This document shows positions 23,900 through 37,065 of a DNA stretch of 64,000 nucleotides, piece by piece (the first letter of the stretch is position 1; the number at the start of each line of letters is the position of its first letter). Under the pieces are notes generated by a model. The model was not told the origin of the DNA. It saw only the letters and a list, made by a program, of their open reading frames with translations, and did no database searches. A program made the position numbers and the translations under genes. The stretch is taken from the NCBI GenBank assembly GCA_905182995.1, contig CAJJDP010000010.1, forward strand, positions 594,583 through 658,582, read 5' to 3'. Source of the DNA: Paramecium octaurelia. Taxonomy: Eukaryota; Ciliophora; Oligohymenophorea; Peniculida; Parameciidae.

Positions 23900-25744
23900 A
23901 TGAAAAAGAGAGAACTCAAATTAGTTTTAATTGGAGACAGTAAGAAATTGATTAACCTTAGGTGGCGTTGGGAAATCATCATTTGTTTCAGCATTAATAA
24001 ATTAAATATAAAACAAAGCATCTGTTTTAGATAAACATCCACCAATCAATTTACCTCCTGATATGCTCAACCACCCTGAATGTATAACTACTCTACTCGA
24101 TACAAAATGTGCTCCACATTAATTACCCGAGGAGATTTAGATAGCTGATGTGATTCTCCTAATGTATGCAATTGATGATGACGGATCGAGTGAAAGACTG
24201 AAAAGATTTTGGCTAAAAGAATTAAGAGACAACGAATACAAATAGCCTGTAATAATAGTAGGAAACAAACTTGATTTATTGGGGTTGGAGGAGGATCGAG
24301 ATTATCATAGGATCTTCAAGGTAATCAAGCAATTAGTGAAGGATTTCAACGTATTAAATTGAATTAATATAGACAGTCGAAATGGGAATCGAGTGTTCAT
24401 CCATAAAACAATAAGGCATCTATGATGTGATAAATTGTGCTTAGAGGTCATTTCTCTATCCATTAGCTCCGATCTACAGCATAGCAGATAAGTCATTGAC
24501 AGAAGGATTTAAGAAGGCATTGACAAGAATATTTAGGATCTGCGATAGGGATGGAGATGGAGTATGGAATGATACAGAATTGGAAAAATTCTAAAAGAAA
24601 GTGTTTAAGAGATAACTCGATTATAGTGACATTGCTGGAATAAAAGACATGATAGAAGAGGAATTGCATGACAACTCAAACAAAAAAGTGATTACTTTAG
24701 AAGGATTTATAGCATTGCAAAAAAGAGGGATAGAACTAATGAAGATTCAAATCTGTTGGACTATTCTACGCTTTTTCAGATACAAAGATGACTTGACTTT
24801 GGATGAGAATATTTTCACAAATGAGTATGAATTTAAATGGACATTAGATTAATATTTGATTAGGATGCAGGTCAAACTGTTGAATTGAGTGAGATTGCCT
24901 TATCTAAATTGAAGTAGATATTTGAAATCAGATGCAATTCCACATCTTAATAAGGAAATACTCTAAACCAGAAACAATTTGATGATATATTTTACCCAGT
25001 GATGTGTAGAACTAATTTTCCTCATCTTAGTCAATATTATCCTTAGGAATAAAATGGTGTCACTTTAACTCAATGGTTGGCAATGTGGAAGTATTCAAAT
25101 CATGATATCCAAGTGCCTTTTCCTTCTTTAATTACAAAGAAGCCTACAAGTTGTTGTGTTATATTGGAATTGAAATGAAATTATCAGACACCTTTAAGGA
25201 ATAGAATCGGAAGGATTCTTGGTCTTCCGTATAAAAGAATATTGATAGAAAAGTGTTCCATATTGCCATCGTCACCAGAAAGAAGGTTGTAAAATCTACC
25301 TTATCTCTTAGAGTTCACTCGAAAAATAGTTTGGCAATCAGTCCCCCATTATCACTTCTATTCAAAGCAAAACATACGCCATTAGTGTGTATGATGAATT
25401 GGAGGCCGAATAATAAATTGAAAAAAGACAATTGAGCATCATAGACTTTTTACTTATAGAATAAAATTGTCACTTTTAGACTGCCCAACTTATTCCTAAC
25501 TTGGTCTATGATGACAACTAGAAGTTCTGGACCTAAATTGGCAGGGTTACAGAGATCTTACATCAACAGTATTCACTTTCACTATTCTTATAGTCCATTT
25601 GGTTATTCTGAATCTCAAATGTAATAATTGAAAAAACAAAATAGCCTGCCTATTGTTGAATTAGCTAGCGTAATAACCCTCCTGGCATTTATGTTGACAG
25701 GAGGATACTTGTTAGGTAAAAAGGTATTGTAAAAGAATAAATGA
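23900..25744 (+). CDS. Miro, mitochondrial Rho GTPase
   Basis: About 568 residues with six introns (22-25 nt); the spliced length divides by three. The N-terminal GTPase has an intact P-loop GDSGVGKSS (first intron inside it) and NKLD. EF-hand helices follow, with loop DRDGDGVWNDTE, then the Miro-typical QRSFLYPLAPIYSIADKSLT and LIFDQDAGQTVELSEIAL stretches. A second GTPase-like domain starts at RKVFHIAIV, and the C-terminal anchor is ITLLAFMLTGGYLLGKK. Miro sits in the mitochondrial outer membrane and couples mitochondria to motors. In the second GTPase domain the expected GxxxxGKS loop is missing (KKVSSLEKQ after splicing), so it is probably unable to bind nucleotide normally. Confidence 0.92.
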
Positions 25745-25927
25745 AATTAATAAAATAATTACGATGATATATAAATGCTTTTGTAATTACCTATCTACAC
25801 TTAATTGCTTTTATGTTTTCTTATTAATTGTTATTAATTTTAAGATAAGTCGATTTCTTAATTTAGTTTAAGTATCAAAGATATATAAAAAAGTTTATTA
25901 ATTATTAATTTTAAATAGGACAATTAA

Positions 25928-28326
25928 ATGAAACCAAGAGATAAGGAAGGTTCAAATGAAAATCTAAGAGTCGTTATTAGAGTGAGACCTCCGATGGCCA
26001 GAGAAATCAAGGACGGCAAATTTATATCCACTGTAACTGAGTCTCTTATGTAATCCAAGGTTTAAGCAGCACCGGACAATCAATAGCTTTGCATCTTTGA
26101 TTATCACGCTATCGAGTTGGTTCCAGATGAGGACTTAGAGGCTTTCGTTTAAAATCCAGCCAATTACACCATCCATTAGTTTACCTTTGATTATGTTTAT
26201 GATTAAGAGAGCACTTAAGTGGAAGTCTATGAGACCACTGCAGCCTTGTCAGTCGATTCTACACTCTAAGTACAGTATGGAATTGCTATCGAAGGGATAT
26301 AATTCCACGATTATGGCTTATGGCCAGACAGGAACTGGAAAAACTTACACAATGCATGGGTTTTCATTTACTCCCAATTCTGACTAATTAGGAATAATAC
26401 CTCGATCCCTCCATAGCATTTTCACGCATATTTAAATGAAGTCTAATTCTAGCACTACATTCATGGTGAGGGCATCATATTTATAAATTTATAATGAATC
26501 TATCAGCGATCTCTTGAGACCTGATCATCAATAGTTGAATATAAGAGAAGATAAGAAGAGAGGAGTCTTTGTGGAGAATTTATCAGAATGGGCAGTGCGT
26601 TCTCCCCCTGAAATCTATTAATTGATGCGAAGAGGTAATTCTAAAAGAGTTACTGCAAGCACAAGAATGAACGATACATCATCTCGAAGTCATGCGGTCT
26701 TCATAATAACAGTGGAGCAAATCGAGGAAACCCCAGAGGGCAAAAGAGCAAAGGTTGGCAAACTGAACTTGGTGGATTTGGCAGGCAGTGAGAGAGTAAG
26801 AGTGACTGGAGCAACTGGTATTCGTTTGGAGGAATCTAAAAAGATCAATCAATCCCTTTCTGCCTTAGGAAATGTTATAGCTGCCTTAACTGAATTGAAA
26901 TAACCAAAATCACATATTCCGTACAGAGACTCAAAAATAACAAGATTATTGGAAGACTCATTGGGAGGTAACTGTAAAACCACTTTTATGGCAATGATAT
27001 CTCCTGCCATTGATGCATTCAGCGAATCTCTATCCACTTTAAAGTTTGCGAACAGAGCCAAAAACATTAGAAATACACCCATGGTTAATCAGGATTAAGA
27101 TCAAGGAGCATTACTTCGAAAATATTAATTAGAAATACAGAAACTCAAATAAGAATTAGACGAAAGGAGTAAGCTCCCTCTTGATAACATGGTCTCTGAA
27201 TTGGAAAGGGAAAGACAAAAAGCCTTGGAAGACAAATAAGAGGTCTAAAGTGCGTATGAGTAAAGAAGCAAAGACTTAGATTAGGAGAGGTAATTGAGAA
27301 AGTAGCTGGAAGAGAAGATCTCTGCTTTGAATTCCTAGATGCTCGTTGGAGGTCAAAAAATTGAAGAAACTCCTTAGTTTTAGAATGCCTTAGAAAAACA
27401 ATAGAAATTGATTAGATAACAATACTAAGAGAAATTGTAAGAACTAGAAAAAGAGAGATAAAGCATCGAAGAAGATAAAGCCTAGACAGACAAATACAAA
27501 TAATTGTTACTTAAGTAAAGAGATATTATGATTGCTTTGACTAATCGACTTAATGAAAGGGATGAAACCATTCTGCAATTATAAGAAGAATTAGACGCCT
27601 ATGAAAAGCTACAAAAAGAATTAGAAGATATCATTTAAACCAAATAATCAAGAGTTGAATAGTTAGAGGATATTATCAATAAAAATAACTTAGAAGTTCC
27701 TAATAACTTTATTGTCAATTCCAATCAGACTACGATTAATACCAAATAATAATTACTTCTATCTGAAATGCCATCGTCCAAAATGTTATTAGTTGCTGAT
27801 CCTTCTTCAAATAGTTATATTCAAACTTTACCATAATAATCCACTCTTCATCACTAATCAGATGCAGTATCTTAATATGAGCTCAAAAATTAAATTGAAA
27901 TCAATACTAAATTACAATTAGACTTGAAAATTAGTAGAATGGAATAGGAGAGATATAAAAAAGAAGTGGCTTCTCTTTAAAATCAGATATCAAAATATGA
28001 GAATGATAACACAATTGATTAAGCAAAAAGTATCATATACTTATATTTTAGAATCTGTTGATATCATTGTCCTCTAATTAACAAAACCAGCTAATGGAAA
28101 TTCTTTATCTCTGGTTGCTTAAGAATTACAAAAACTATAAAATATACTATCAGAAAAAGAAGGATCCCCTAAGAAATCAGTTTAAAAAGTATAATAGGAA
28201 TCACCCAATCCAAAAAATCAAGAAATCATAAACAAACTGATTTCAAAGCCTTCCAAATCAAGTAATCTGCTTATTCCTTAATAAAAAAAGATAAAATAAA
28301 AATCGGATGATGAATTATGGAATTGA
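25928..28326 (+). CDS. kinesin with N-terminal motor
   Basis: About 783 residues. The motor domain fills roughly residues 12-380: [10 protein letters not shown]-loop [11 protein letters not shown], switch [12 protein letters not shown], switch [13 protein letters not shown] neck follows, then a long coiled coil (from about 27110) and a polar tail. Introns of 25 nt (just before [11 protein letters not shown]) and 22 nt near the 3' end restore the frame, and the length divides by three. N-terminal motors normally move to microtubule plus ends. The subfamily (kinesin-2, -4 or ciliate-specific) cannot be settled by eye. The gene follows Miro on the same strand, 183 bases downstream. Confidence 0.95.
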
Positions 28327-28383
28327 GTTAATTTAAATCATCTTAGTTATTGTAATTATATTAATTTAATCAAGTACTCTAAT

Positions 28384-30688
28384 TCAATCATAATGGACCT
28401 TCTTCATTCCCTATTTCACAATTTCTCTATCGCATCTAGGTCCTCCCACTAAACAGGAAATCACTGTTATTGGATCTATGCTAAACCGTTTACTGTAATT
28501 CTTATAGTCAAACTCTTTTACAATTCTAGTTACTTATTCATCATCCAAATGCAATAACTTAATATATACTTTATAATTTACTTTTATTTTTAATTTATTT
28601 AATTAAGAGTTACATTTATCGTAAGAATGAATTGCTTGTTCTTTTAAAACAGTTGATGAGTCGTTAATTTGAGACACATCCATAGATCCTTATTATTTTA
28701 TATGTTGTTTGATTCTTTTTTAAGTCTCTCTATAAATGAGTGTTCCATTTGTTACTGGCAAATTCTTTTAATTTAACCTTGTTAACATATTTTCTAAATT
28801 CTCTACGTCTTCATTTGTTAAACCTAAAGTGATGGGACCTAACTTATCAAGTTAGTAAGTATTTCGACTACTCTTGGCTGCTTCCAATCTTGCTTATGTC
28901 AAATCAATAGCTGATAATTTATGACTATCGTAAGGGAAGATGGATGGAAGTGACGATACCTCTAAAGAATCATTATGAGACAAGCTTTGTTGTATAATAG
29001 CCAGGCTATTATCAAGGGATTACTCTTGTTTGTATTATTTGAAAGATTCACTCAACTCTTTTTCTAATTAGTCTATTTCTTATAACATAAGAGCTTTCTT
29101 AATGAGATATAAATTATACTTGCAACAAAAATTCCTTTGATTTTTGATCTAAATATTCTGGGAAACATGAATATGAAGATTTCTCATTAAGTGAATTCAG
29201 TCTTGATACAACCCAGGCTATTCCTGTGTTTCGAACATCTTAACCATTTTTTAGAACTTGGAAATAAAAGTTTATAAGACATCTTTATAAATTTTTATTT
29301 TCCTTTTTTTTAATCTGGATATCAGAATCTATTTATTCTAATGTTTTTTTATTAAAAAGTATTTTATGTTTATATGCTATTCTGCTTTCTCTTAAGACAT
29401 TCAAGTCTTATTACAACTCCTTTTCTTTATTTTACTAAGACATAAATTGGTTGACTAAAGACATTCGAGATTTACTCATTTACATACTGGTTGGTAATTT
29501 AGGATCCTTCATATCTTGTATTTCCTATTACAATTGTTAAGATAACTATTTGATTTGGATAACTTTATCATGAAAATCATGAGTTTCCAATCTCAGTTTC
29601 TCTTAAGCTGTGACTCTAGCATCAATAATACTTTCATTTTGTCTAATCTTTTGAATTAACTTATTGGCTATTAATTATGTTTATTTTTTATAAAATTTAG
29701 CCTTTTCAGCTTCTGATTTGAATTATGACATCTGAACTTTAACAAGAGTATTGTACATTCTTTAAATATCCTCATTGGTGTAATCAAAATTTGTAGTAAG
29801 GCCTTTCTCTTCATCGACATTAAGTTCTCCAATCTCTTTAAGTTCATTTAAGGCTACTGTAGATGCTTTCTATAGATATTATTCAACAGAGCGTTCAACA
29901 CTCAGATCTTCATTCAAACTCTTAAGTTATTTGGCCTTTGAAACTGCATTTTTCAAAGCATCCTTATAAGATTTGGGAGTGTTTTGAGAATTTGTAGGTG
30001 AGCTTGATTTATCGATCTTTAAGTGTCTGGTTCCCTGTTGTCGAAGCAAAGGCTTTTTTATCTCAGTTTAAGCTCTCTCTTTGCTTCTAGCCTGAGGGAT
30101 TGCTAGTTCATCCTCAGCTTTTTTATTTTATAACTTCTTCTTTTATTCCTTCATTTTCTTTGTCCATTATTTAAGGTCTGTCAATTAATCTTGAGATTCA
30201 TCATATTCTTTTGACTGAGTGGCTAGGGATTCCTCTTTAACTTTTTATTTCCTCTTTAGTACTTCACCATCAGAATTGTCTTCCAGCTGTTCATAAATTT
30301 CAGAGAGAAGTAACTGTTTGTCGGGCTCTTTGGCTAATTGGGATCTGACTTGCTTTTCTATTTCATTCCTTTCATTTTTTTTGTATAGTTTAGTTATCTT
30401 TAATGCTTGTAAGTCATACATACTGTGAACTGATTTGAATTGAATGCCCGGTTTGTCTTCCCCTTTTGGGATGTCATAACTTTTGATAGAGTTAAATTGA
30501 TCCTGGAGCAGTTTCTTACAGATATCTTGAATGGCTAATTCACCAATACAATTTGTGAGTGATTTGCTCTTCCTTAGTAGTTCATGTGCATTTGATACAA
30601 TTTTTATGGCTTTGTATCCTTTATGCTATCCTACTTCCCCTTAGACTTGCATGATTTAATTCATGCGCTATCTGCGAATAGATTGCAT
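28384..30688 (-). CDS. coiled-coil protein of unknown function
   Basis: About 760 residues with one 22-nt intron; the length divides by three. Residues 1-90 look folded (SKSLTNCIGELAIQDICKKL). Long Lys/Glu/Gln-rich helices follow, then a more conserved-looking C terminus with YKVYIKLLHLDDEQVTRIVK and FSIDPITVISCLVGGPRCDR. No catalytic motif or membrane segment. Ciliary or cytoskeletal coiled-coil proteins look like this, but that is only an impression. Its start codon is 13 bases from the start of the divergent DusA-like gene, so both must share an extremely short promoter region. Confidence 0.8.
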
Positions 30689-30701
30689 TATTAAATTAAT
30701 T

Positions 30702-31793
30702 ATGGAGTAAGCATTCAGACATAAAATTTCTATTGCACCAATGATTGATATTACTTATGAACACTTCAGAGTGTTCTTTAGACTTCTGACTAAGAATTGT
30801 GTTCTATACACAGAGATGATTCATGAAAATGCTATTAATTTAAGTCGAGTGTTAAAGCCATTCCCACTCGTATTAGACTATTCATAAGTTGAACATCCTG
30901 TTGTTTGCTAGTTGGGAGGCAATGACCCAGAAAAATTGGCTAAGGCTGCTTAAATTGCAGAATAAGCAGGATTTGATGAAATTAATCTTAATGTTGGATG
31001 TCCTTCTGAGAGAGTTTAGGATGGTGCTTTTGGGGCTTGTTTAATGAAGGAGCCTCATTTAGTGGCTCAATGTATGAAAAAGATGAAAGAAGCTGTGAAA
31101 ATACCATGTACAGTGAAGTGCAGACTTGGAGTTGATAACCTAGACACATACGAGTTTGTGAGAAATTTTATTGAAATAGTATACAAAGAAGGGGAAGTTA
31201 ACCATTTTGTTATGCATGCTCGTAAAGCATTTCTAAAAGGGTTGAATCCACATGAAAATAGAACAGTTCCACCACTGAAATACGATTGGGGTATAATAGT
31301 TATACATTTAAATTAGTTTATTAATTAAAGAAAGAATTTCCTGAAATTAAGTTTACTTTAAATGGGGGTATTAAATGTACTGAGCATATTGACTAAGCTC
31401 TGCCAAATGTGGATGGTATTATGATTGGTAGATCAGCCCACGAGAATCCATGGATGTTTAGTGATTTTGATAGACGATACTATGGAGGACAAAATCAGAA
31501 TTACAATAGAAAGGAAATATTAGAAGTAAGAATCACTATTTACACTGTAGTTATATGCAGAGTTTGTGGAATAGAAGAGAGCAACTGGTTGTAAGGTGTC
31601 CACTCAAATGTGTGTAAAACCAATAATTAACCTGTTCAATGGAGAATCCAACAACAAAAGATATAGACAGTTCTTAAGCAACACTGACAATCACAAATTG
31701 GGATTCAGAGGGATGATAAATCAAGTAATTGAGCACATGCATGAGTGGAACCAGGAAGCATTGTTGGTCAGACCTAATGATTATAAATTCTGA
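30702..31793 (+). CDS. tRNA-dihydrouridine synthase, DusA type
   Basis: FMN-dependent enzyme of 346 residues that reduces uridine to dihydrouridine in the tRNA D-loop. It begins ISIAPMIDITYEHFRVFFRL, has the catalytic cysteine in [20 protein letters not shown], FMN-phosphate segments TLNGGI and DGIMIGR, and ends with the DusA-like helical segment (VKPIINLFNG then RYRQFLSN). These motifs match bacterial DusA more closely than the usual eukaryotic Dus1-4 groups. Introns of 26 nt after KYDW and 25 nt after REILE restore the frame, and the length divides by three. No zinc finger or dsRNA-binding extension. Confidence 0.92.
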
Positions 31794-31818
31794 TATTAAA
31801 TTTAATCGTTAAAAAAAA

Positions 31819-33580
31819 ATGGATATTGTAGAGGAAGTTTGTAAGGATAAAACTGTGCGTTAATATGCGAAGGGCAAATTCTTAGGGAAAGGAGGGTTTG
31901 CAAAATGCTATGAATTTTAACATGGAGAATAAACTTATGCTAGCAAAATCATTAGCAAGGCAAGTCTTACCAGATCAAGGGCAAGATAAAAATTGATGTC
32001 TGAAATCAAAATTCATCGTAGTCTTTAACATCAAAATATTGTTGGGTTCCATCGATATTTTGAGGATGATGAAAATGTTTATATATTATTAGAATTATGC
32101 ACTAATCAGACTATGAATGAATTACTCAAAAGAAGAAAAAGATTAACTGAACTTGAAGTATAATGTTATCTTATGTAAATACTAATTGCACTTTAGTATT
32201 TACATAAGCATAAAGTTATACATAGAGATTTAAAATTAGGCAATCTCTTCTTGTCTGATAAAATGGAAGTCAAATTGGGAGATTTTGGGTTAGCTACTCT
32301 TATAGAATTTGAAGGTGAAAGAAAACGTACCGTTTGTGGTACTCCTAATTACATAGCACCAGAAATCTTGGAATCTAAAAATGGTCACAGTTTTGAAGTA
32401 GACATTTGGTCCTTTGGTGTTATTGCTTATACTCTATTGGTTGGCAAACCTCCTTTTGAAACCACTGATGTCAAAACTACTTATAGAAGAATCAAAATGA
32501 ATGCATACTAATTCCCTGAATCTTGTATCATTAGCAATGCAGCTAGACAACTAATAAGTAAAATCCTAGTTACTGAACCATCCAAGAGATTGACTCTCTA
32601 AGAGATATAAGATCATGAATTCTTTCATGGGCTCATTCCATAATTATTACCTTTGAGTACTTTAGCTTGTCCACCATCCTCGTAATACACGAGGTAGTAT
32701 CAAAAATAATAATCTACCAGTATACCAAAATTTGAAAACACTGAAAAGCGACCTCTTGATCTCAAATAACGTCCTCAGTATGCAAGTATGGATAGAATTC
32801 CTTTGCGCTCCAACATTGAAAGTTGTCTTAATTAAAATTATGTCATTTAAGAACCCTAAGTTTATGTTAAAAAATGGTATTTATCCATCTAATTCTCAGG
32901 GTTGACTATTCAAGCAAGTATGGATTGGGGTATGTGTTTAATAATATGCAATGTGGAGTCTTTTATAATGACTGTTCCAAAATGCTTATGTTGAATGACG
33001 AGTAATTTTATGGTTTTAATATTATAGCAAATACATTTATATCGATAGAAATGGAGAAGAAAAGGAAGGAACTCTTAGAGAACAAACTCCTGAGATGTAA
33101 AAGAAATCCACTTTGATGATTCATTTTAAAGGATACTTAATAGAGAATGAAATTGTTAGTGAAACTGATCAATAATTTTGGTAAAGAGTTTATGTTAAAA
33201 AATGGATGAAGGCAAAACATGCCATCATTTTTCGATTGTCTGACAAGACTGTTTAAGTCATTTTTCATGACAATACACAGATTATATTGACCTAACAATT
33301 AAAAGTGGTTACTTATATTGATAAGGAATTAGTTAAATCAACATATATGTTGAATACTGCTTTAGAAAGTGATAATAACTAAATGGTTAAAAGACTCAAA
33401 TACACTAAGGAAATTCTAAGTTAGATGCTTAGTGGCACGAATAATCATGGAACTGCTCCTTAGGTTGAGGCTTAACAGCCAAAACCATTGTAAGAAAGGG
33501 CTAACACTTTATCTTCGTTAAATTAACAAAACCTATATAGCAGCACTTCAAGATTGAAAAATTCTCTTCACAATAAATGA
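31819..33580 (+). CDS. Polo-like kinase
   Basis: About 570 residues. The kinase domain (about residues 17-275) has [10 protein letters not shown], catalytic [13 protein letters not shown] and the activation segment [15 protein letters not shown]. Two polo boxes follow: [15 protein letters not shown] near residue 352 and [18 protein letters not shown] near residue 442. These bind phosphorylated docking sites at spindle poles and basal bodies. Introns of 23 nt (inside the first polo box) and 26 nt give a spliced length divisible by three. It starts 25 bases after the stop of the DusA-like gene on the same strand. Confidence 0.96.
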
Positions 33581-34143
33581 TTATTCTATAACTTACTAAA
33601 ATTAAACATATAATTACAATAAAATAATATAATTTCCCCTTTTAGAGTTTTTATTTTGATTAATTTTAAATAATATTTTATAATCTTAAATTGCATAATC
33701 CATATCAATCGAATTATGGATGCAATTTTCATTACAACACTCTTAATGACAAGAAACGGAACTTCAAGGCATTTTTTGTTTTTCATATTGATATGGCAAA
33801 AGACATTAATTCATATAAATACCAGCTCAATTATATTAAATAAAATGGATTTTTATATTTATTGATTAAAGACACATGTGTCGTTGTTCTATTAATTTTG
33901 TTATTTCATTTAGGGTCTAAAGACTTGATAATAATCTATTATTTGATTATATAATTTTTATATTATGAGAAGTCATGCCAAATAGTTAACGATTATATAA
34001 GAAAATCATTTCTAAAACCAAATCTTGGAAATAACAAAACTAATACGTATAAACTGTCTTAAAACTAAAGGTTAGGGAAAGTACAAAACTGGATTTGCAT
34101 TAATTAACAAGGAATTTGAGAGATCATTGATTATGCAAACGGG
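33581..34143. other. intergenic, AT-rich
   Basis: No gene supported. Open frames on both strands (for example plus 33793-34119) are hydrophobic or low-complexity and lack recognisable features. The longest plus frame ends at TGA just before the next gene start. Confidence 0.6.
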
Positions 34144-35942
34144 ATGGCGCATTCGCATTCAATTACTGAGAAGGGGAATAGTGTGCCTGATCAAGATTCT
34201 AAAGTAGTATTCTAGAGATGGGAACAAATAAGAAAGTTAATTGAACTTGGTGAGAAAGTTACAGCAATTCCTATTGTTTTATGTGGAGATGTTACAAAAC
34301 TAGGCTCAGGAATATAGTAAAAATTGATAAGAAATTTAATAGAAAAGTTTTATTTGAAGGATATTCTTTATAGATTTTCTTAAATTTAAATGCTGACATT
34401 TTAATTATCAAAATAACATGAAGATGTTCGATGTGTACTTTATTGGAAGCCAACTTGTTATTATAAGGATTCTCGATTCAATAAATTAAAATTTTAGTAT
34501 AACCTATTGGTGGGACATTTGCATTTTCAGTTCAAGCTATTCGAGCCTGCAATTTCCTATTATTATGAAGCCATAACTGAATGTTAATTTCTTCTGATGG
34601 ACATAATTAATCAAGATTATCACCTTAAAACCTTGGAAGATTAATATTTCAAAGTAATTTCATGGATTGTTCTTACACTCTATATTGTTGGTTTTATTTA
34701 TGAATTGCAATCAGATTATAATAAATTATTGGAAACCTATAAAATAGCATTGTGGTTGTCACAAATGACAAGCAATACCGGTTTATCCACTTTCATCGAT
34801 GAACAATATTATCAATACTCAAACAAAGTAAGATTTGCAAACCTAATTATTTTAGTATAGAAAATTCATGTTGGAAATCAAGGAAGTCAATTAAATTTTG
34901 GCCCCGATATTTCCCCAATCCAATCATTATCACACTGAAGACACAAGCAATGATTATTGGACCAAAATCAACGATGGGTTTTATAGAAAATACAATAAGG
35001 AGATCAATGTAAACTTATATTCCATCTTATAACAACCTGAAGAATCTGTTTATAATAAAAAACTGTTCAGATTAACTGAATAAGAAACAACCATCTAGTC
35101 CAATATTCACACTCCTCGTTAATATGAGAAATGCAGGACGTTCAATTCGCTGGATGACGTAAAGATCAGTAAACAGACTACTAATAACCCTTCACCTTAA
35201 CACTCCCACAGAACTCCCATTATAACACATTAGAAAAGTAAATCTTTTAAGTTTACATCTGACATTGATTAAATTCTAAAGAGATTGCCGCAAAGGGAAA
35301 TTGAAACTTTTTCCTCCCTGAAGGCAAAAAAAGAATTAGACTTGTATTATCAATAAAAGGTTCTCACCTCTTTTGAAGGTGCAAATTAGATTAAATCTTT
35401 AAAATCAGTTAAACAACAGATATCCTCATAAGAAGAAATAGATAAAGTTTGCTAATCGGATCTAATAGTGGGAAAAAAACTATTAAAATTCTAGAAGTAC
35501 ACTCATCAAAGAGTGGCAACGCATTCGAACATCATGAAGATTATATCCGATATATCCAAAGAGCAAGAGCATTTAGAGGGCATCAACACAGCTAGATTAG
35601 CATTATAAGGAACACAAGACATAGAAGATAAAATGAGATTTTAAATACAATAAATCATTAAAAAATAGTCTATATTTAATGAAGGAGAATTGATGGTAAC
35701 AAATATGTCATTTTAATTAGAATCTTAAATCATTGGTTTCAGATTATGAGTAAAATTTATCTAAAGCACATACAATACACGAGCAACCTATTGAATAATC
35801 ACACATTTCTAAGAGATTAAGGGAGAAAAATAACTTAATTGTTAAATCGATTGATTAAACCATTAAGAGAATACCATTAGAACAATTGAAAACAAGAAAG
35901 TCTTTTTTATCTCGTGTATAAGAGAGTATGCTTAAAAAATGA
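34144..35942 (+). CDS. uncharacterised protein, helical N-terminal half
   Basis: About 581 residues with two introns (28 and 25 nt); the length divides by three. Start MAHSHSITEKGNSVPDQD; an in-frame TGA lies upstream, so this is the first usable ATG. Residues about 25-240 are helical with a TPR-like feel (HFQFKLFEPAISYYYEAITE, then WIVLTLYIVGFIYELQSDYN). The second half is Ser/Thr/Pro-rich with a coiled-coil tail ending in basic residues. No family recognised. A kinase-regulatory or scaffold role is conceivable but not shown. Confidence 0.75.
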
Positions 35943-36226
35943 ATAAATATATATTATTTTTATTATTATTTATATTTATGGGAAATAATGTAGTTATTAC
36001 TTAAGAAACAGGTATTAAACTAATTGATTCCTAGTATAAATAAAAGAAAAAAAATGTCATGACAGATATGATGATTTCTTATTGTGTCAGAGAGAGTACG
36101 GCTTTAATGACTTGAAATGCAGAAGTAGTGAATTTTACTATTTTTAGACTATTATCTCAAGAGATATGAATAATGTATTAAGAAATTAGACAATATGAAA
36201 TTATAAATTTAACGAACATGAATTTA

Positions 36227-37065
36227 TCAATCTATTTCGATACCTTAAGATCTAAGACTTTTCAGAACTAGATCCTCATAATCAATCAAGTAGACCTTTC
36301 CATCTCTATCTTAATCAGCCATTTCCATCCACATTTCTACATCCTCTCTTGTTGGTTCAATCTTCATCCCCATATTATTATAAGTTTCCATCAACAATAG
36401 AGTGACATGCTTTTCAGTAATGAATCCATTATTTTCTTAGTCCAGCATTTTAAAAATCCTTCTTGCCACTTATAATCTTGCTTCAGCTAATTTACTGTAT
36501 TTTTGAGGTTCATTTTAAGTTACAGATGGTACAACACAGGACTAAGTTGCAACTTATTTATTAGATTAGATGGAAGTTGAAGAACTTTAGGTTGATTTTT
36601 AAGACCCCCATCTCCTGTATGGAGATTGATATGATAATTTTGAAGGTGTATCTGCTTTATCTTCAGCCTTTACAGCATTCAATTCAATAGACTCTACTGT
36701 TTATGGTTTTAAATCAGCTATTTCAGTAGTAGTGATTCCTCCACCAAAATATTTAAAACATAAGCGTTCAATATCCTCTACTGAAATTTTTCCCTTTCCC
36801 TCTCCTAGCATATTAAATAACAGAGTTTACTATCAAATATTTTAGCATATCCTTTGACATCAGTTTGAGATGGGCTAAAATCAATATTGATGGATTTATA
36901 GCAATCAGATTGTAAATTACCAGCATCTTTTACTTCCATCAAATCATTTTAATCTGAATCATAGAGCTTCATGACTTTTTAAGCCAATTATTTACATTAA
37001 TCTCGATTCATCAGTCCTTAAAACATATTTCCTTAAATATTTATTTAAATATCTTTATTATTCAT
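36227..37065 (-). CDS. EF-hand calcium-binding protein
   Basis: About 270 residues with one 26-nt intron. At least three EF-hand loops can be read: DREGKGKISVED (formed across the splice), DQENNGFITEKH and DQDRDGKVYLID. A degenerate one lies at DSDQNDLMEVKD near the N terminus. Loops 1 and 4 have the usual Asp/Glu ligands; DQENNGFITEKH ends in His rather than Glu and may bind weakly. A Ser/Gln-rich linker of about 80 residues separates the second and third hands. Probably a calcium sensor of the centrin/calmodulin superfamily in the broad sense; the target is unknown. Confidence 0.85.

Noticed and set aside
33793-34119. Plus-strand open frame of about 108 codons upstream of 34144
   Set aside because: Very hydrophobic and low in complexity, ends at TGA before the next start, and is within chance length for AT-rich DNA with a single stop codon.
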